A stretch of 64,000 nucleotides of DNA from NCBI GenBank assembly GCA_020555605.1, contig JAJCJC010000002.1:62001-126000 (forward strand), read 5' to 3'. Below are positions 43,783 through 55,220 of the stretch, in pieces (position 1 is the stretch's first letter; every line of letters starts with the position of its first letter). The notes below the pieces were generated by a model. It was given only the letters and a program-made list of their open reading frames with translations, was not told where the DNA came from and ran no database searches. Origin of the DNA: a bacterium 210917-SL.2.15. GTDB taxonomy: Bacteria > Bacillota > Clostridia > Oscillospirales > Oscillospiraceae. The position numbers were made by a program, and so were the translations under genes.

Positions 43783-43859
43783 GAGAGGGTTTTTGAACAA
43801 ATTGTAAACTCTCTTTTTCTTCCATTTCAGGCTCCTCTTCCGCACTCCGACACACAGCA

Positions 43860-43892
43860 AAACGGGGACCTCCCGCTGTGCGGGAGATCCCC
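43860..43892 (-). terminator. Terminator after the rubredoxin/flavin reductase gene
   Basis: Stem GGGGATCTCCCGC/GCGGGAGGTCCCC (43892-43880 with 43876-43864, one mismatch), 3-nt loop, then GTTTT on the minus strand. Confidence 0.85.
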
Positions 43893-43943
43893 TGTACGAC
43901 GCCATTCTTGTCTGGAAACGCCGTGGGATGCCGTTTTTACATC

Positions 43944-44567
43944 TCAGCGCTTTACAAATTTACTCTTCGGTGCGCGGCAGATGGGGCACTGATAGTCATC
44001 AGGCACCTCTTCGCCCTCGTAAATGTAGCCGCAGACTGTGCATTTCCAGCCGTAATCGGCATCCAGCGTGCGGAACACCGTGGCGGTCACCGGAGTCGCA
44101 GCGCCGACGCCGGTGAAATCATCCAGAGTCTGCACCTGACCGTCGGAAAGAACCTCAGCCTCCGTAGCCTCGCCGACAAAGAGCAGATATTTTCCGATCT
44201 CCAGCTTGTCCACCACCTTGCAGCTGATGCGGGCGGCCATATGCTCCGTGAGGTAGGGATTGCCTGCGGCATCCTCTTTCGCTTCATAGGCAGCAAATTT
44301 ATCGCCCACGCGGCCAGACTTGTAGCCGAAGGCATTGACGATCTCCTTGGGGCAGTCCTTTGCCAGCAGCGTGACGGCAAAACTGCCGGCCGCCTCAATA
44401 GCGCTGCAAGTATCATGTTCTGTATTGACCGAAAGAACGAACTTAGCCGGATAAGATGAGGTGACCTGGGCAAACGAGTTTACAATGCAGCCGTGGCGTT
44501 TGCCTTCCGCCGCAGCGCCTACAATGGCCATGGTGTAATTCAGTTTATCATATGCTTTGGTGTTCAT
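43944..44567 (-). CDS. hrb: High-molecular-weight rubredoxin (flavin reductase domain + rubredoxin)
   Basis: 207 residues. Residues 1-about 155 are a flavin-reductase-like FMN domain (AYDKLNYTMAIVGAA, GCIVNSFAQVTSSYPAKFVLSV); residues about 170-207 are rubredoxin with KCTVCGYIYEGEE and CPICRAPKSKF. In Moorella this fusion passes electrons from NADH to an NO/O2-reducing flavodiiron protein. Here it probably serves oxygen or NO defence; no flavodiiron gene is in the window. ATG 44567 behind AGGGAG. Confidence 0.9.
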   Translation of the reverse strand: MNTKAYDKLNYTMAIVGAAAEGKRHGCIVNSFAQVTSSYPAKFVLSVNTEHDTCSAIEAAGSFAVTLLAKDCPKEIVNAFGYKSGRVGDKFAAYEAKEDAAGNPYLTEHMAARISCKVVDKLEIGKYLLFVGEATEAEVLSDGQVQTLDDFTGVGAATPVTATVFRTLDADYGWKCTVCGYIYEGEEVPDDYQCPICRAPKSKFVKR

Positions 44568-44676
44568 TTTAATTTCTCCCTTTCTGTACATTCTTTTGGT
44601 GGATTGCCTGTTTTTACTATAGTATACCGCCTCACCCCCGTTTTATGATGTTGCAAATGTCCCCATCCATATCTTT

Positions 44677-46011
44677 TTATGGATGCAGATATCCATACTC
44701 CGGCCCGCGGCGCTTCAAAAACAGCACGGACCACACCACCGTGGCCGCTTCAGCAAAAGGTCCCGCCATCCAGATGCCAACGACACCGAGCAGCGCCGAA
44801 AGAGCACAAACGCCCAGCAGCAAAAACACCAGCGTCCGCAAAAGGGAAACTACCGCCGACAACCTGCCGTTAGAAAGGGCCGTGAACAGAGCCGAGGTAA
44901 ACACATTAGTCCCGTAAAACAAATAGGCAACGCTGTATATGCGGATGCCCCCAACAGCAATATCATACACCGGGCTGGGCGGCGGCGCAAACGCCGTCAC
45001 CATCCAGGGCGCAAAAAGCTCCATAATCAAAAACACACCTGCCGATCCAGCCAGCACGCTGCGAATACTGATGCCGAACAGCCGTGCCAGACGCTGCCGG
45101 TTTCCGCTGCCGTAATTGTAGCTGAACACTGGGGCCACTCCAATGGAAAACCCGGTAAAAAACGCCTGAAACAGATACTGCGTATATACCAGCAGCGTAA
45201 TGGCGGCCACGCCGTCTTCCCCCACCATGCGCATCATCAGAAGATTAAACACCGCTGTGGTGATCGAGGTAGAAAGATTTGCCACCATTTCTGATGCACC
45301 GTTGCTGCAGCTGCGCCGCAACAGCCCCGGCGCGCATTTGGGCCGCACAAAAAAAAGCGTTCCTCTGCTTCGGAAAAAATACAGCACCCCCGCTACCGCC
45401 GGAATGGAATACCCCGCGCAGGTCGCCAGCGAGGCGCCGGCAACACCCAGACGAAACCACCCCACCAGCAACAGATCCAGCACAATATTGGTACACCCGG
45501 CGCACAGCGATAGCAACAGCCCGATTTTGGGTTTGCCTGCCGTCACAAAAAAGGTCTGAAAAAACATCTGCAGAAAAATCGCCGGCGTAAAACACAGCTG
45601 AATACTGAGATAGGTGCGGCTCATGGGATAGAGCAAGTCGCTGGCCCCCAGGAAATACAGCAACGGCCGAATCCAAACGAGGCATGCCACGCTGAACGCC
45701 ACCCCCACCAGGCAGGTAGTCAGCGCCAGAAAGGAAAAGTCCGCCCGGGCCTCTTCTTCCCGTCCTTCCCCCATCTTTTTCGCCACAACAGCGCTGCCGC
45801 CGGTCGCCAGCATAATAGAAATCGCCAGCGCAGCAAAAAACGTGGGATAGGTAATATTCATAGCGGATAGGGCATCTGTGCTGGCAAAACGAGCCACGCA
45901 CACACCATCTACAATATAGTAAAGCCCCACAAACAGATTCATCAGCACTGTGGGCAGCGCAAAGCGAAGCAAAGCCGCCGTATGAAACTCTCTGTTCAGC
46001 GCATTTTCCAT
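44677..46011 (-). CDS. MATE family multidrug efflux transporter
   Basis: 444 residues, twelve predicted helices. ATG 46011 follows GGAGGG. Start-of-protein pattern LLRFALPTVLMNLFVGLYYIVDGVCVARF, and SIMLATGGSAVVAKKMGEGREEEA are characteristic of the DinF/NorM-like MATE group, as is ISVRSVLAG-like second-half repeat (GISIRSVLAGSAGVFL). Exports drugs or metabolites using Na+ or H+. Substrate not predictable. Confidence 0.93.
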   Translation of the reverse strand: MENALNREFHTAALLRFALPTVLMNLFVGLYYIVDGVCVARFASTDALSAMNITYPTFFAALAISIMLATGGSAVVAKKMGEGREEEARADFSFLALTTCLVGVAFSVACLVWIRPLLYFLGASDLLYPMSRTYLSIQLCFTPAIFLQMFFQTFFVTAGKPKIGLLLSLCAGCTNIVLDLLLVGWFRLGVAGASLATCAGYSIPAVAGVLYFFRSRGTLFFVRPKCAPGLLRRSCSNGASEMVANLSTSITTAVFNLLMMRMVGEDGVAAITLLVYTQYLFQAFFTGFSIGVAPVFSYNYGSGNRQRLARLFGISIRSVLAGSAGVFLIMELFAPWMVTAFAPPPSPVYDIAVGGIRIYSVAYLFYGTNVFTSALFTALSNGRLSAVVSLLRTLVFLLLGVCALSALLGVVGIWMAGPFAEAATVVWSVLFLKRRGPEYGYLHP

Positions 46012-46087
46012 GCAATTCCCTCCCGGATGCCCGCCTCCACCGCGGGCCGCCTGCCGAAACTGCCCCAATTTACATAAACTTATTGTT

Positions 46088-46116
46088 ATTATAAAGCCCA
46101 CAGCCGAAAATGACAA
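46088..46116 (-). promoter_or_regulatory. Promoter of the MATE gene
   Basis: TTGTCA (46116-46111), 17-nt spacer, perfect TATAAT (46093-46088), directly downstream of the Rnf terminator. Confidence 0.8.
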
Positions 46117-46129
46117 TTCCTTTCTTACC

Positions 46130-46165
46130 AAAAATCCCCGTTCCGGCGTATGCCGGAACGGGGAT
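46130..46165 (-). terminator. Terminator of the rnf operon
   Basis: Perfect 14-bp stem ATCCCCGTTCCGGC/GCCGGAACGGGGAT (46165-46152 with 46147-46134), 4-nt loop, T run on the minus strand. Confidence 0.95.
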
Positions 46166-46184
46166 CCTGGGATTCTGCAAAAGC

Positions 46185-47135
46185 TTATGCGTTTTCCTTG
46201 GACTCTTCTTTGGCTTCCTCAGCAGAGGCTTTTTTCGCGGCCTCAGCCTCGGCCGCTGCCTTGGCGGCAGCCGCCTTTTTTTCCGCCTGTGCCTTCTTCA
46301 TCGCCTTGTACTTCTCCTTCTCCTCCTTGGTAGGAACCGGAGCAATGGCATCCTTCGGGCATACCTTGGTGCACATCTTGCAGTTCTTGCACTTGGCATA
46401 GTCAATCACAGCCACGTTGTCCACCACGTGGATGGCATCGAACTTACACTCCTTCACGCACAGGCCGCAACCGATGCAGGCGTTGGCACACACCTTGGCC
46501 GCCGCAGCGCCCTTCTGTTTGTTGGCGCAGTCCACAAAGACCTTTTTGGACACCGGCACGGAGACAATAATATGGCGCGGGCAGGCCGCAGCGCACTGCA
46601 TGCAGTCGGTGCACTTGTTCGGGTCAATCACAGGGATGCCGTTCTCGCCCAGCGCAATAGCGTCGAAGGTACAGGCCTTGACACATGAGCCAAAGCCCAA
46701 GCAGCCGTATGCGCACTCCAGCGGGCCGTTGCCGGCCACCTTCATGGCACCCAAACAGTCCTGCACGCCGATGTAATCGTACTTTTTCTTGGCCGCTGTA
46801 CCGCCGTTGCAAATCACGTGGGCAATCTCACGCTCGCCGGCAGCAACCTCCACGCCCATGATTGCAGCGATTTTCTCGGACGCTTCCGCTCCCCCAACGG
46901 GGCAGCAGCTTACAGCCGCTTTTCCTTCAATGATCGCGTTTGCCGCTGCAGAGCAGCCTGCGTAACCGCAGCCGCCGCAGTTTGCACCGGGGAGGCAATC
47001 CATAATCAGCGGGAAACGAGGATCGGTCTTAACCTCAAAGATCTTCGAAGCGACCGCCAGTATCAGGCCAAAGACCAAGCCTAAAATACCCAGCACCAAC
47101 AGGGCAAGCAACACATTCATAAAATTAATATCCAT
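46185..47135 (-). CDS. rnfB: Rnf complex subunit B (iron-sulfur)
   Basis: 316 residues. N-terminal membrane helix (about 7-30), then a CGGCGYAGC four-Cys cluster motif, followed by several ferredoxin-type [4Fe-4S] motifs including CTDCMQCAAACPRHI, CIGCGLCVKECKF and CKNCKMCTKVCPKDA. A Lys/Ala/Glu-rich C-terminal tail of about 45 residues is added. Takes electrons from reduced ferredoxin into the Rnf pump. Last gene of the operon. Confidence 0.97.
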   Translation of the reverse strand: MDINFMNVLLALLVLGILGLVFGLILAVASKIFEVKTDPRFPLIMDCLPGANCGGCGYAGCSAAANAIIEGKAAVSCCPVGGAEASEKIAAIMGVEVAAGEREIAHVICNGGTAAKKKYDYIGVQDCLGAMKVAGNGPLECAYGCLGFGSCVKACTFDAIALGENGIPVIDPNKCTDCMQCAAACPRHIIVSVPVSKKVFVDCANKQKGAAAAKVCANACIGCGLCVKECKFDAIHVVDNVAVIDYAKCKNCKMCTKVCPKDAIAPVPTKEEKEKYKAMKKAQAEKKAAAAKAAAEAEAAKKASAEEAKEESKENA

Positions 47136-47152
47136 AACTCAATCTCCTCCCA

Positions 47153-47743
47153 TCACCAGACCTGCAGGCCGGAGAAGCCCATAAAGGCCAAAGCCATCAG
47201 GCCAGCAGTGACCATGGCCAGGGGGATACCTTCAAAACACTTCGGGCACTGCGCAAATTCCAGCCGTTCACGGATGGATGCAAACAGAACAATGGCCAGC
47301 ATAAAGCCCAAACCGCCAGTCACTCCGTAAACCACGGACTCAATCAGGTTGTAGCCATAGGACACATTGTTAATAGATACACCCAGCACTGCGCAGTTCG
47401 TCGTAATCAACGGAAGATAGACGCCCAAAGCAGTATACAGAGACGGCACCGTCTTCTGCAGGAACATCTCAATAAACTGGACCAGCGAGGCAATGACCAG
47501 AATAAACGCTACCGTCTGCATATACTCCAGTCCCATAGGTACCAGAATCAAATTCTGAATCAGATAAGTAACCAGCGAAGCCAGACCCATTACGAATGTA
47601 ACCGCAGCACCCATTCCAAGCGCCGTGTCGATCTTTTTGGATACGCCCATGAAGGGACAAATCCCCAAGAACTGAGAGAGTACAAAGTTATTGGTCAAAA
47701 TCGCACCCAGGGAGATCGCCAAAATAGATGTAAGCATTTCCAT
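47153..47743 (-). CDS. rnfA: Rnf complex subunit A (membrane)
   Basis: 196 residues, six helices. [20 protein letters not shown] and [14 protein letters not shown] carry the conserved Cys residues that, in RnfA/RnfE, hold a membrane-embedded Fe-S cluster. The start overlaps the rnfE stop by one base (TAATG). Confidence 0.97.
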   Translation of the reverse strand: MEMLTSILAISLGAILTNNFVLSQFLGICPFMGVSKKIDTALGMGAAVTFVMGLASLVTYLIQNLILVPMGLEYMQTVAFILVIASLVQFIEMFLQKTVPSLYTALGVYLPLITTNCAVLGVSINNVSYGYNLIESVVYGVTGGLGFMLAIVLFASIRERLEFAQCPKCFEGIPLAMVTAGLMALAFMGFSGLQVW

Positions 47744-48417
47744 TATTTAGTCGCCTCCTTCTTTGCAGCCTTTTCCTCAGACTTCTTCAGGAGGAAAGTC
47801 ACAATGGCAATGAAGATACCTAGGGACAGGAAGCCGCCGGCGGGCTGCGTGATCAGAGAGGCGCCGATGCCCTCAGGCAGAATCCGGATACCGTCAGCGC
47901 CGCCGAGCACAATCCGGAAACCGTTGCTTACATCAATCAAACCGCCGCCAAACGTACCGGAACCCAAAAATTCGCGGGCAACCGAGAGAATGGTCAGCGC
48001 GCAGGTAAAACCAATGCCCTGCGTCAAACCATCAACAACGGAAGCCAGCGGAGGATTCTTATAGGCAAAAGCCTCCGCACGGCCCAGGATAATGCAGTTA
48101 ACAACAATCAGAGGAATAAACACACCCAGAGAGTCGGAAAGCGCCGGGACAAATGCCTTGAGCAAAAGATCCACACAGGTAACAAAACCGGCAATTACCA
48201 CAATGAATGCCGCAATACGAACCTTATTGGGAATAATATTGCGCAGCAACGAAATAACCAGATTGGAGCACATCAGCACCAACGTTGCACAAATCCCCAT
48301 ACCAATGCCATTAAACAACGAGGTGGAAACGGCCAACGTGGGGCACATGCCAAGGATCTGGACCAAAACGGGGTTATTTGTGATAACGCCTTCTTTAAGC
48401 TGTTTACCGAAATTCAT
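47743..48417 (-). CDS. rnfE: Rnf complex subunit E (membrane)
   Basis: 224 residues, six helices, homologous to RnfA in inverted topology. [18 protein letters not shown] and [17 protein letters not shown] contain the Cys pair for the intramembrane cluster. Basic C-terminal tail [14 protein letters not shown]. Confidence 0.97.
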   Translation of the reverse strand: MNFGKQLKEGVITNNPVLVQILGMCPTLAVSTSLFNGIGMGICATLVLMCSNLVISLLRNIIPNKVRIAAFIVVIAGFVTCVDLLLKAFVPALSDSLGVFIPLIVVNCIILGRAEAFAYKNPPLASVVDGLTQGIGFTCALTILSVAREFLGSGTFGGGLIDVSNGFRIVLGGADGIRILPEGIGASLITQPAGGFLSLGIFIAIVTFLLKKSEEKAAKKEATK

Positions 48418-48435
48418 AACCTAATCTCCCCCTTC

Positions 48436-49056
48436 TCAGCCCAGCTGTTCTGCAACCAGCGACGCCGCATTCACGCCGCGCGCAATCGCCTTCGTGGTCA
48501 CTGTTGCACCAGAAATCGCATCAACCTGATTGCTGCCAGAGTTGACCGTAAACAGATTACCGGTGCCGGCGCTGCGGCCGACAAACTGGCTCAGTACACC
48601 CACGCCGTTTTTGTTCGGCTTGTCCTTGCAGACATTGGTACCGATACCCGCGGTTTCGGCATTGCTGACCACCGAAATACCGACGACATTTCCTTCCGCA
48701 TCAATGCCGACAATGACATCAATACTGCCGTTAAAGCCAGTGGGAAGCACCTCAATGGCATAGCCGCCTGTAGAGGATTCATAAATTGCCGACAGGCCGC
48801 TTTCAGCATCATCCTGATCTGCAATAGCCACCAACTCATCTGTAACAGGAATTTCGGTGAACGTGGCATCCGGGAAGACCGCCTGTAGAGAAGCCTGCAA
48901 CTTCTGGGCCTGGATTTCTTCAATCTTTTCCCATGTCACACCATTGACCAGCCCCAGCAGCCCTGCCACAATAGCAGAAATCAACATCAGAACACCGGCC
49001 AGTCTCAGGATATATTTAGGGTCCATCTGGACCTTTTCCTTCTTTGCCTCGCTCAT
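48436..49056 (-). CDS. rnfG: Rnf complex subunit G (covalent FMN)
   Basis: 206 residues. One N-terminal membrane helix (about 17-38) then an outward-facing FMN-binding domain. The flavinylation motif DAISGATVTTKA near residue 183 has the SGAT whose last Thr receives FMN by phosphoester link. ATG 49056 overlaps the rnfD stop (ATGA). Requires an ApbE flavin transferase, which is not in the window. Confidence 0.96.
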   Translation of the reverse strand: MSEAKKEKVQMDPKYILRLAGVLMLISAIVAGLLGLVNGVTWEKIEEIQAQKLQASLQAVFPDATFTEIPVTDELVAIADQDDAESGLSAIYESSTGGYAIEVLPTGFNGSIDVIVGIDAEGNVVGISVVSNAETAGIGTNVCKDKPNKNGVGVLSQFVGRSAGTGNLFTVNSGSNQVDAISGATVTTKAIARGVNAASLVAEQLG

Positions 49057-50075
49057 TTCGCAGCCGCCTCCTTCTTTTCAGACTTTTCCGGCTTGACGAA
49101 ACCGAAGCGGACAGGCTTGATGTAGCGGTCAAGCAGCCACACGGTGCAGTTCATAATGATGATGGCGAAGCACACGCCTTCGGAATAGGTGCCGAAATAA
49201 CGGATGAACACAGTGATCAAACCGCAGCCAATACCAAACACAATCTGGCCTCTGTGGGTAACGGGCGAAGATGCATAATCCGTCGCCATAAAGATAGCGC
49301 CCAGCATCACGCCGCCGCTGAGCACGTTGTACAGCGCCCAGCTCAGATGCTCCTGACCGCCCTGAGGGAACAGAAGCGTGATGATAAACACCGTCAGGAT
49401 AAAAGCCACGGGGATGTGCAGGGTGATGACCTTGCGCCAGCACAGGTAAATGCCGCCGATGATCAACATCAGAGCAGATACCTCGCCCAGGGAGCCGCCG
49501 GTCTGGCCCATGAAGCAGTTCAGCAACGTGGTGCCGTCGGGCATCAGGCCTTGATGCAGGAAGGACAACGGCGTGGCAGCGGTGATGCCGTCGATGGCTG
49601 CCTCCGTGGAGGCACCCACGGTCATATGGGAGCCGCTGGCCACCCAGGTGCCCATGGCGCCAGCCCAGGAAAACAGGAACGCGCGGGCACCCAAAGCGGG
49701 GTTCATGAAGTTTTTGCCCAGGCCGCCGTAAAGCTGCTTGACGATGATGATGGCAAACGCGTCGCCGATCACAATCATCCAATAGGGAATGCTGACCGGG
49801 CAGGTAAACGCCAGAAGCATACCCGTGACCACCGCAGACAAATCGCCGATGGGCTGGGGTCTTTTCATAATCTTGCAGTAAAGCCATTCAAAGAACACAC
49901 ACGCTGCCACAGACACCACGGTGACCGTCAGCGCGCGGAACCCGAAGAAGTAGATCGCGGCCACCAGCGCCGGGACCATGGCGATGATCACGTCCAGCAT
50001 GATCGAGCGGACATCCTCATTGCTGCGAATGTGGGGCGAAGAGGATGCCTTGAGGTTCAGTTTCGTATAATCCAT
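49053..50075 (-). CDS. rnfD: Rnf complex subunit D (membrane, covalent FMN)
   Basis: 340 residues from ATG 50075, about nine to ten helices. N-terminal SSSPHIRSNEDVRSIMLDV and GGLGKNFMNPALGARAFLFSW are RnfD/NqrB signatures. The flavinylation site is within DGITAATPL, a variant of the SGAT-type motif. Couples electron flow to ion movement with A, E and G. Confidence 0.96.
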   Translation of the reverse strand: MDYTKLNLKASSSPHIRSNEDVRSIMLDVIIAMVPALVAAIYFFGFRALTVTVVSVAACVFFEWLYCKIMKRPQPIGDLSAVVTGMLLAFTCPVSIPYWMIVIGDAFAIIIVKQLYGGLGKNFMNPALGARAFLFSWAGAMGTWVASGSHMTVGASTEAAIDGITAATPLSFLHQGLMPDGTTLLNCFMGQTGGSLGEVSALMLIIGGIYLCWRKVITLHIPVAFILTVFIITLLFPQGGQEHLSWALYNVLSGGVMLGAIFMATDYASSPVTHRGQIVFGIGCGLITVFIRYFGTYSEGVCFAIIIMNCTVWLLDRYIKPVRFGFVKPEKSEKKEAAAK

Positions 50076-50093
50076 CTCTCTTAGCACCTCCGA

Positions 50094-51452
50094 TTACTTG
50101 GCTTCTGCCTTTTCGGCAGCTTCAGCGGCAGCCTTGGCGGCAGCACGCTGATTGTTGATCTTCTGCTTGCCGGTGCGGAAATTGTGCACCAAGTGCACGC
50201 GGCCGGGGCAGATGTAGGAACAGGAGCCGCATTCAATGCAGTCAAACACATTGGCCGCTTCCAGCTCCTCCAGCCGGTTCTTGCTGGCATACATATTCAT
50301 AATCAGAGGCTCGAGGTGCATCGGACATACCGTGACGCACTTGCCGCAGCGGATGCACACGGGATGATCCACCGTTTTTTCCTCGTCGCCGGCAAAGGCC
50401 AGCAGCGCATTGGTCGCCTTGCCGATGGGAGCGTCCAGATTGTACTGCGCATTGCCCATCATGGGGCCGCCCATCAGGATCTTGAACGTGTTCTCCTTTA
50501 CGCCGCCGCAGGCGTCAAACACGCATTTGAGCGGCGTGCCCACGCGGACTTCCAGGTTTTTCGGCTCGTTGGTGCCCGAACCCGTCACCGTAACAATACG
50601 GCGAATCAGAGGCATACCGGTGGTTACCGCACGGTAGATGGCGGCGGTGGTGTCCACGTTGAACACGGCGCAGCCCACATCTGCGGGCAACTTCCCGCCG
50701 GGCACCTGGCGGCCGGTGATCGCCTGGATCATCTGCTTTTCTGCACCCTGGGGATACCGGGTGTGCTGCACATCCACCACAATGTTGGACGCGCCCTCCT
50801 TGGCAATCTCGTTGCGCAGGACTTCCACAGCGTCCATCTTATTGTCCTCAATGCCGATATGTACCGTTACGCCGAAAGCTTGGGCCAGCAGCTTTGCGCC
50901 GCCGATGAGCTGCTCGGGCATCTCCAGCATAATGCGGTGGTCGGACGTGATGTAGGGCTCGCATTCTGCTGCGTTGATGATAACAGTGTCCACCTTGCCA
51001 AGACCGCCGAGGATCTTCACATGGGTGGGGAACGTGGCGCCGCCGCAGCCGACGATACCGGCGTTCTTGACGATCTCCGCCAGCTGTTCGCCGGTCAGGG
51101 ACTCCGGATGCTCCACGGGTTTAACGTCCTCGGACAAGGTATCCTGATGGTCGTTTTGAATGACCACCGCCATACCGTCCGTCCCGTTGAAATGCGGACG
51201 CGGCTCCACTGCGACGACCGTGCCGGACACGCTTGCGTGCACCGGAGACGATACGAACCCAGTGGCTTCGCCGATTTTCTGCCCCAGCTTCACGGTGTCG
51301 CCCACTGCAACGACCGGGGTGCAGGGCGCGCCGATATGGAGGGACATGGGAATCACGACTTCATCTGGTGCTTCCAGCTTTTCGATCGCTTTCCCACAGG
51401 TCGCGTCTTTCATCGGATTGGGATGAACGCCGCCAAAAAATGCTTTTGCCAT
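50094..51452 (-). CDS. rnfC: Rnf complex subunit C (NADH-binding, iron-sulfur)
   Basis: 452 residues from ATG 51452 behind GAGGTG. N-terminal barrel-sandwich region (PMSLHIGAPCTPVV), a nucleotide/FMN-binding Rossmann part with GIVGCGGATFPTHVK and NAAECEPYITSD, then two [4Fe-4S] motifs CIRCGKCVTVCP and CIECGSCSYICP, and an Ala/Lys-rich tail. Site of NAD+ reduction. First gene of rnfCDGEAB. Confidence 0.97.
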   Translation of the reverse strand: MAKAFFGGVHPNPMKDATCGKAIEKLEAPDEVVIPMSLHIGAPCTPVVAVGDTVKLGQKIGEATGFVSSPVHASVSGTVVAVEPRPHFNGTDGMAVVIQNDHQDTLSEDVKPVEHPESLTGEQLAEIVKNAGIVGCGGATFPTHVKILGGLGKVDTVIINAAECEPYITSDHRIMLEMPEQLIGGAKLLAQAFGVTVHIGIEDNKMDAVEVLRNEIAKEGASNIVVDVQHTRYPQGAEKQMIQAITGRQVPGGKLPADVGCAVFNVDTTAAIYRAVTTGMPLIRRIVTVTGSGTNEPKNLEVRVGTPLKCVFDACGGVKENTFKILMGGPMMGNAQYNLDAPIGKATNALLAFAGDEEKTVDHPVCIRCGKCVTVCPMHLEPLIMNMYASKNRLEELEAANVFDCIECGSCSYICPGRVHLVHNFRTGKQKINNQRAAAKAAAEAAEKAEAK

Positions 51453-51510
51453 TGTTTTCACCTCATCTAACACCTGTGGGTAGCACTATACTACCCCATA
51501 CTCGGTATTT

Positions 51511-51539
51511 ATAATATCGCTTTTTCCCGTGACTGGCAA
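51511..51539 (-). promoter_or_regulatory. Promoter of the rnf operon
   Basis: TTGCCA (51539-51534), 17-nt spacer, TATTAT (51516-51511) on the minus strand, about 60 nt before the rnfC start. Confidence 0.65.
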
Positions 51540-51812
51540 GTCCTTCGACCGAAATTGATACATTTTTAACAATATTAAAATATTTTTTTGAAAATTTTTG
51601 CTTTTATTGCCCGATTTCCTCAAAAATCCGTTCCTTTTTCAGGGAAATATCCTGTGCTCCCGTCCGGAGCATCGCTCTCCCAGTTTTCAAAAAATAATTG
51701 CTCTTTTTCAAAATTTCTTAGCATTTTTTTTAAAATCTGGCTGAAATAATTGTCCCTTGTGAGAAATCACTAAATTTTTTCTCAAACAGCCCGTAATCTT
51801 GTGGTTTTGACA

Positions 51813-51841
51813 TTGACAAGAAAGTGCAAAAAAACTATAGT
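51813..51841 (+). promoter_or_regulatory. Promoter of ilvB-ilvN-ilvC
   Basis: TTGACA (51813-51818), 17-nt spacer, TATAGT (51836-51841). A second TTGACA lies immediately upstream (51807-51812), giving a tandem -35. Confidence 0.75.
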
Positions 51842-51883
51842 GGAGAATACTAATATCCTGTTTTAGGAAGGGTGAATCCAACT

Positions 51884-53596
51884 ATGAAGATGAAAGCTGC
51901 GCAGGTCGTGTGTGAGTGCCTGCTTGAGCAGGGCGTCGACACGGTGTTCGGCTACCCTGGCGGCACGATCCTTAACATCTACGACGCGCTTTATGGATAT
52001 GAAGGCAAAATCCGTCATATCCTGACCGCCCATGAGCAGGGCGCCTCCCACGCGGCCGACGGTTATGCCCGCTCCACCGGTAAGGTGGGCGTATGCTTCG
52101 CCACCTCCGGTCCCGGCGCCACCAACCTGACCACCGGCATCGCCACCGCTTATTACGATTCCTCTCCCGTAGTCTTCCTCACCGTCAACGTGCCTGAGCC
52201 GCTGATTGGAAAAGATACGTTCCAGGAAGTGGACATCACCGGCATCACCATGCCCATCACCAAGGCAAACTTCCTGGTGCGCGACGCCGCTTCCCTGGCC
52301 GACACGCTGCGCACAGCCTTCGCCATTGCCCGTAGCGGCCGCCCCGGCCCCGTGCTGATTGATATTCTCAAGAATGTAACCGCCGAAGAGGTGGATTACG
52401 AATTCCTGCCGCTGAGCGAACACGTTAACCACGGCCGCCTGAAGGAAATGATGGATATCGCTTCCCACGACCTTACCAGCCGTGAGCGCGAGCCGGATCA
52501 GGAAGACGTGGACGTGCTGCTGGAAATGATTGAGCACGCGCAAAAGCCCGTAGTGCTCTGCGGCGGCGGCGTGATCCGTTCCGAGGGCGCGGTGCCGGAA
52601 TTCCGCAAATTCTTCGAAACGCTGAACACCCCGGTGATTTCCACCATGATGGGCGGAGGCGCGTGCCCCGGCAACCATCCTCTGTTCGCCGGCATGGTAG
52701 GTATGCACGGCACCCATGCGGCCAACATCGCCGTATCCCGCTGCGATCTGCTGATCGCCGTGGGTTGCCGCTTCTCCGACCGTGTGGCCTTGTCGCCCCG
52801 TCATTTTGCCCCCAACGCCAAAATCGTACATATTGATATTGACCGCGCGGAGATCGACAAAAACGTCCTCACCGACCACCACATCATTGGCGACGCCCGC
52901 CGCGTGCTGGAAATGCTCAACGAAAAGCTGACTGTCCACGACTACCCCGAGTGGAAAGAATATGTCTTCTCCAACAAGGAAGTGGAGCTGCAGCCGATCC
53001 CCGGCAAGCTCCTGCCCAAGGAAGTGCTCGACAGTATCACCCGCCTGACCGACGGGGACGCCATCATGGCTACCGATGTGGGCCAGCATCAGATGTGGGT
53101 CGCTCAGTATTTCCACTTCAATCGCCCCGGCCAGCTCATCACCTCCGGTGGTTTCGGCACCATGGGCTTCGGTCTGGGGGCCGCCATGGGCGCCAAAATC
53201 GGAAATCCCGACAAGGTGGTTGTCCATGCCACCGGCGACGGATCTTTCCGTATGAACTGCAATGAACTGGCCACGGTGCAGCACTACGGCCTGCCCATTA
53301 TCACTGTGCTGTTCAACAACCAGACCCTCGGCATGGTCCGTCAATGGCAGACACTGATGTATGATAAGCACTACTCCCAGACCACGCTGGACCGCGGCCC
53401 CGACTTTGTCAAACTGGCTGAGGCCTATGATATCGACGGCTACCGCGTCAGCAACATCGGGGACTTTGAGGCCGCTTTCCAAAAGGCCCTCTCCTCCGGC
53501 AAAGCCAGCCTGATCGAGTGCGCCATTGATATCGACGAGATGGTGCACCCCATGGTGCCCGGAGGCAAGCCCAACACGGACTTCCTGTTGGATTAA
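51884..53596 (+). CDS. ilvB: Acetolactate synthase large subunit
   Basis: 570 residues from ATG 51884; a GTG at 51872 sits on the Shine-Dalgarno and is rejected. ThDP enzyme with VFGYPGGTILNIYDAL, catalytic Glu in TAHEQGASHAADGYARS, SGPGATNL, and the C-terminal ThDP/Mg motif GDGSFRMNCNELATV with FNNQTLGMVRQWQ. The biosynthetic AHAS pattern (with a regulatory subunit gene next) argues against a catabolic ALS. First step of Val/Leu/Ile synthesis. Confidence 0.97.
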   Translation: MKMKAAQVVCECLLEQGVDTVFGYPGGTILNIYDALYGYEGKIRHILTAHEQGASHAADGYARSTGKVGVCFATSGPGATNLTTGIATAYYDSSPVVFLTVNVPEPLIGKDTFQEVDITGITMPITKANFLVRDAASLADTLRTAFAIARSGRPGPVLIDILKNVTAEEVDYEFLPLSEHVNHGRLKEMMDIASHDLTSREREPDQEDVDVLLEMIEHAQKPVVLCGGGVIRSEGAVPEFRKFFETLNTPVISTMMGGGACPGNHPLFAGMVGMHGTHAANIAVSRCDLLIAVGCRFSDRVALSPRHFAPNAKIVHIDIDRAEIDKNVLTDHHIIGDARRVLEMLNEKLTVHDYPEWKEYVFSNKEVELQPIPGKLLPKEVLDSITRLTDGDAIMATDVGQHQMWVAQYFHFNRPGQLITSGGFGTMGFGLGAAMGAKIGNPDKVVVHATGDGSFRMNCNELATVQHYGLPIITVLFNNQTLGMVRQWQTLMYDKHYSQTTLDRGPDFVKLAEAYDIDGYRVSNIGDFEAAFQKALSSGKASLIECAIDIDEMVHPMVPGGKPNTDFLLD

Positions 53597-53615
53597 CGGA
53601 AAGGAGCGACGATCC

Positions 53616-55197
<1,582 letters not shown>

Positions 55198-55220
55198 TTC
55201 CCTCCCTGTGGTTGTCCACA

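Larger units (their letters stand above)
51453..51883 (+). other. Intergenic region between divergent rnf and ilv operons
   Basis: 431 nt, AT-rich compared with the rest of the window, no gene seen. Contains the two divergent promoters listed separately and a small hairpin TGCTCC/GGAGCA (51655-51660 with 51666-51671). The ilvB leader is too short for a T-box or attenuator peptide, and none was recognised. Confidence 0.7.

Noticed and set aside
44645..44700. Terminator after the MATE gene
   Set aside because: Repeated ATCCAT/ATGGAT segments can pair, but there is no T run on the minus strand.
51542..51883. T-box or peptide attenuator ahead of ilvB
   Set aside because: A promoter at 51813-51841 leaves a leader of under 45 nt, and no T-box sequence or branched-chain leader peptide is seen.
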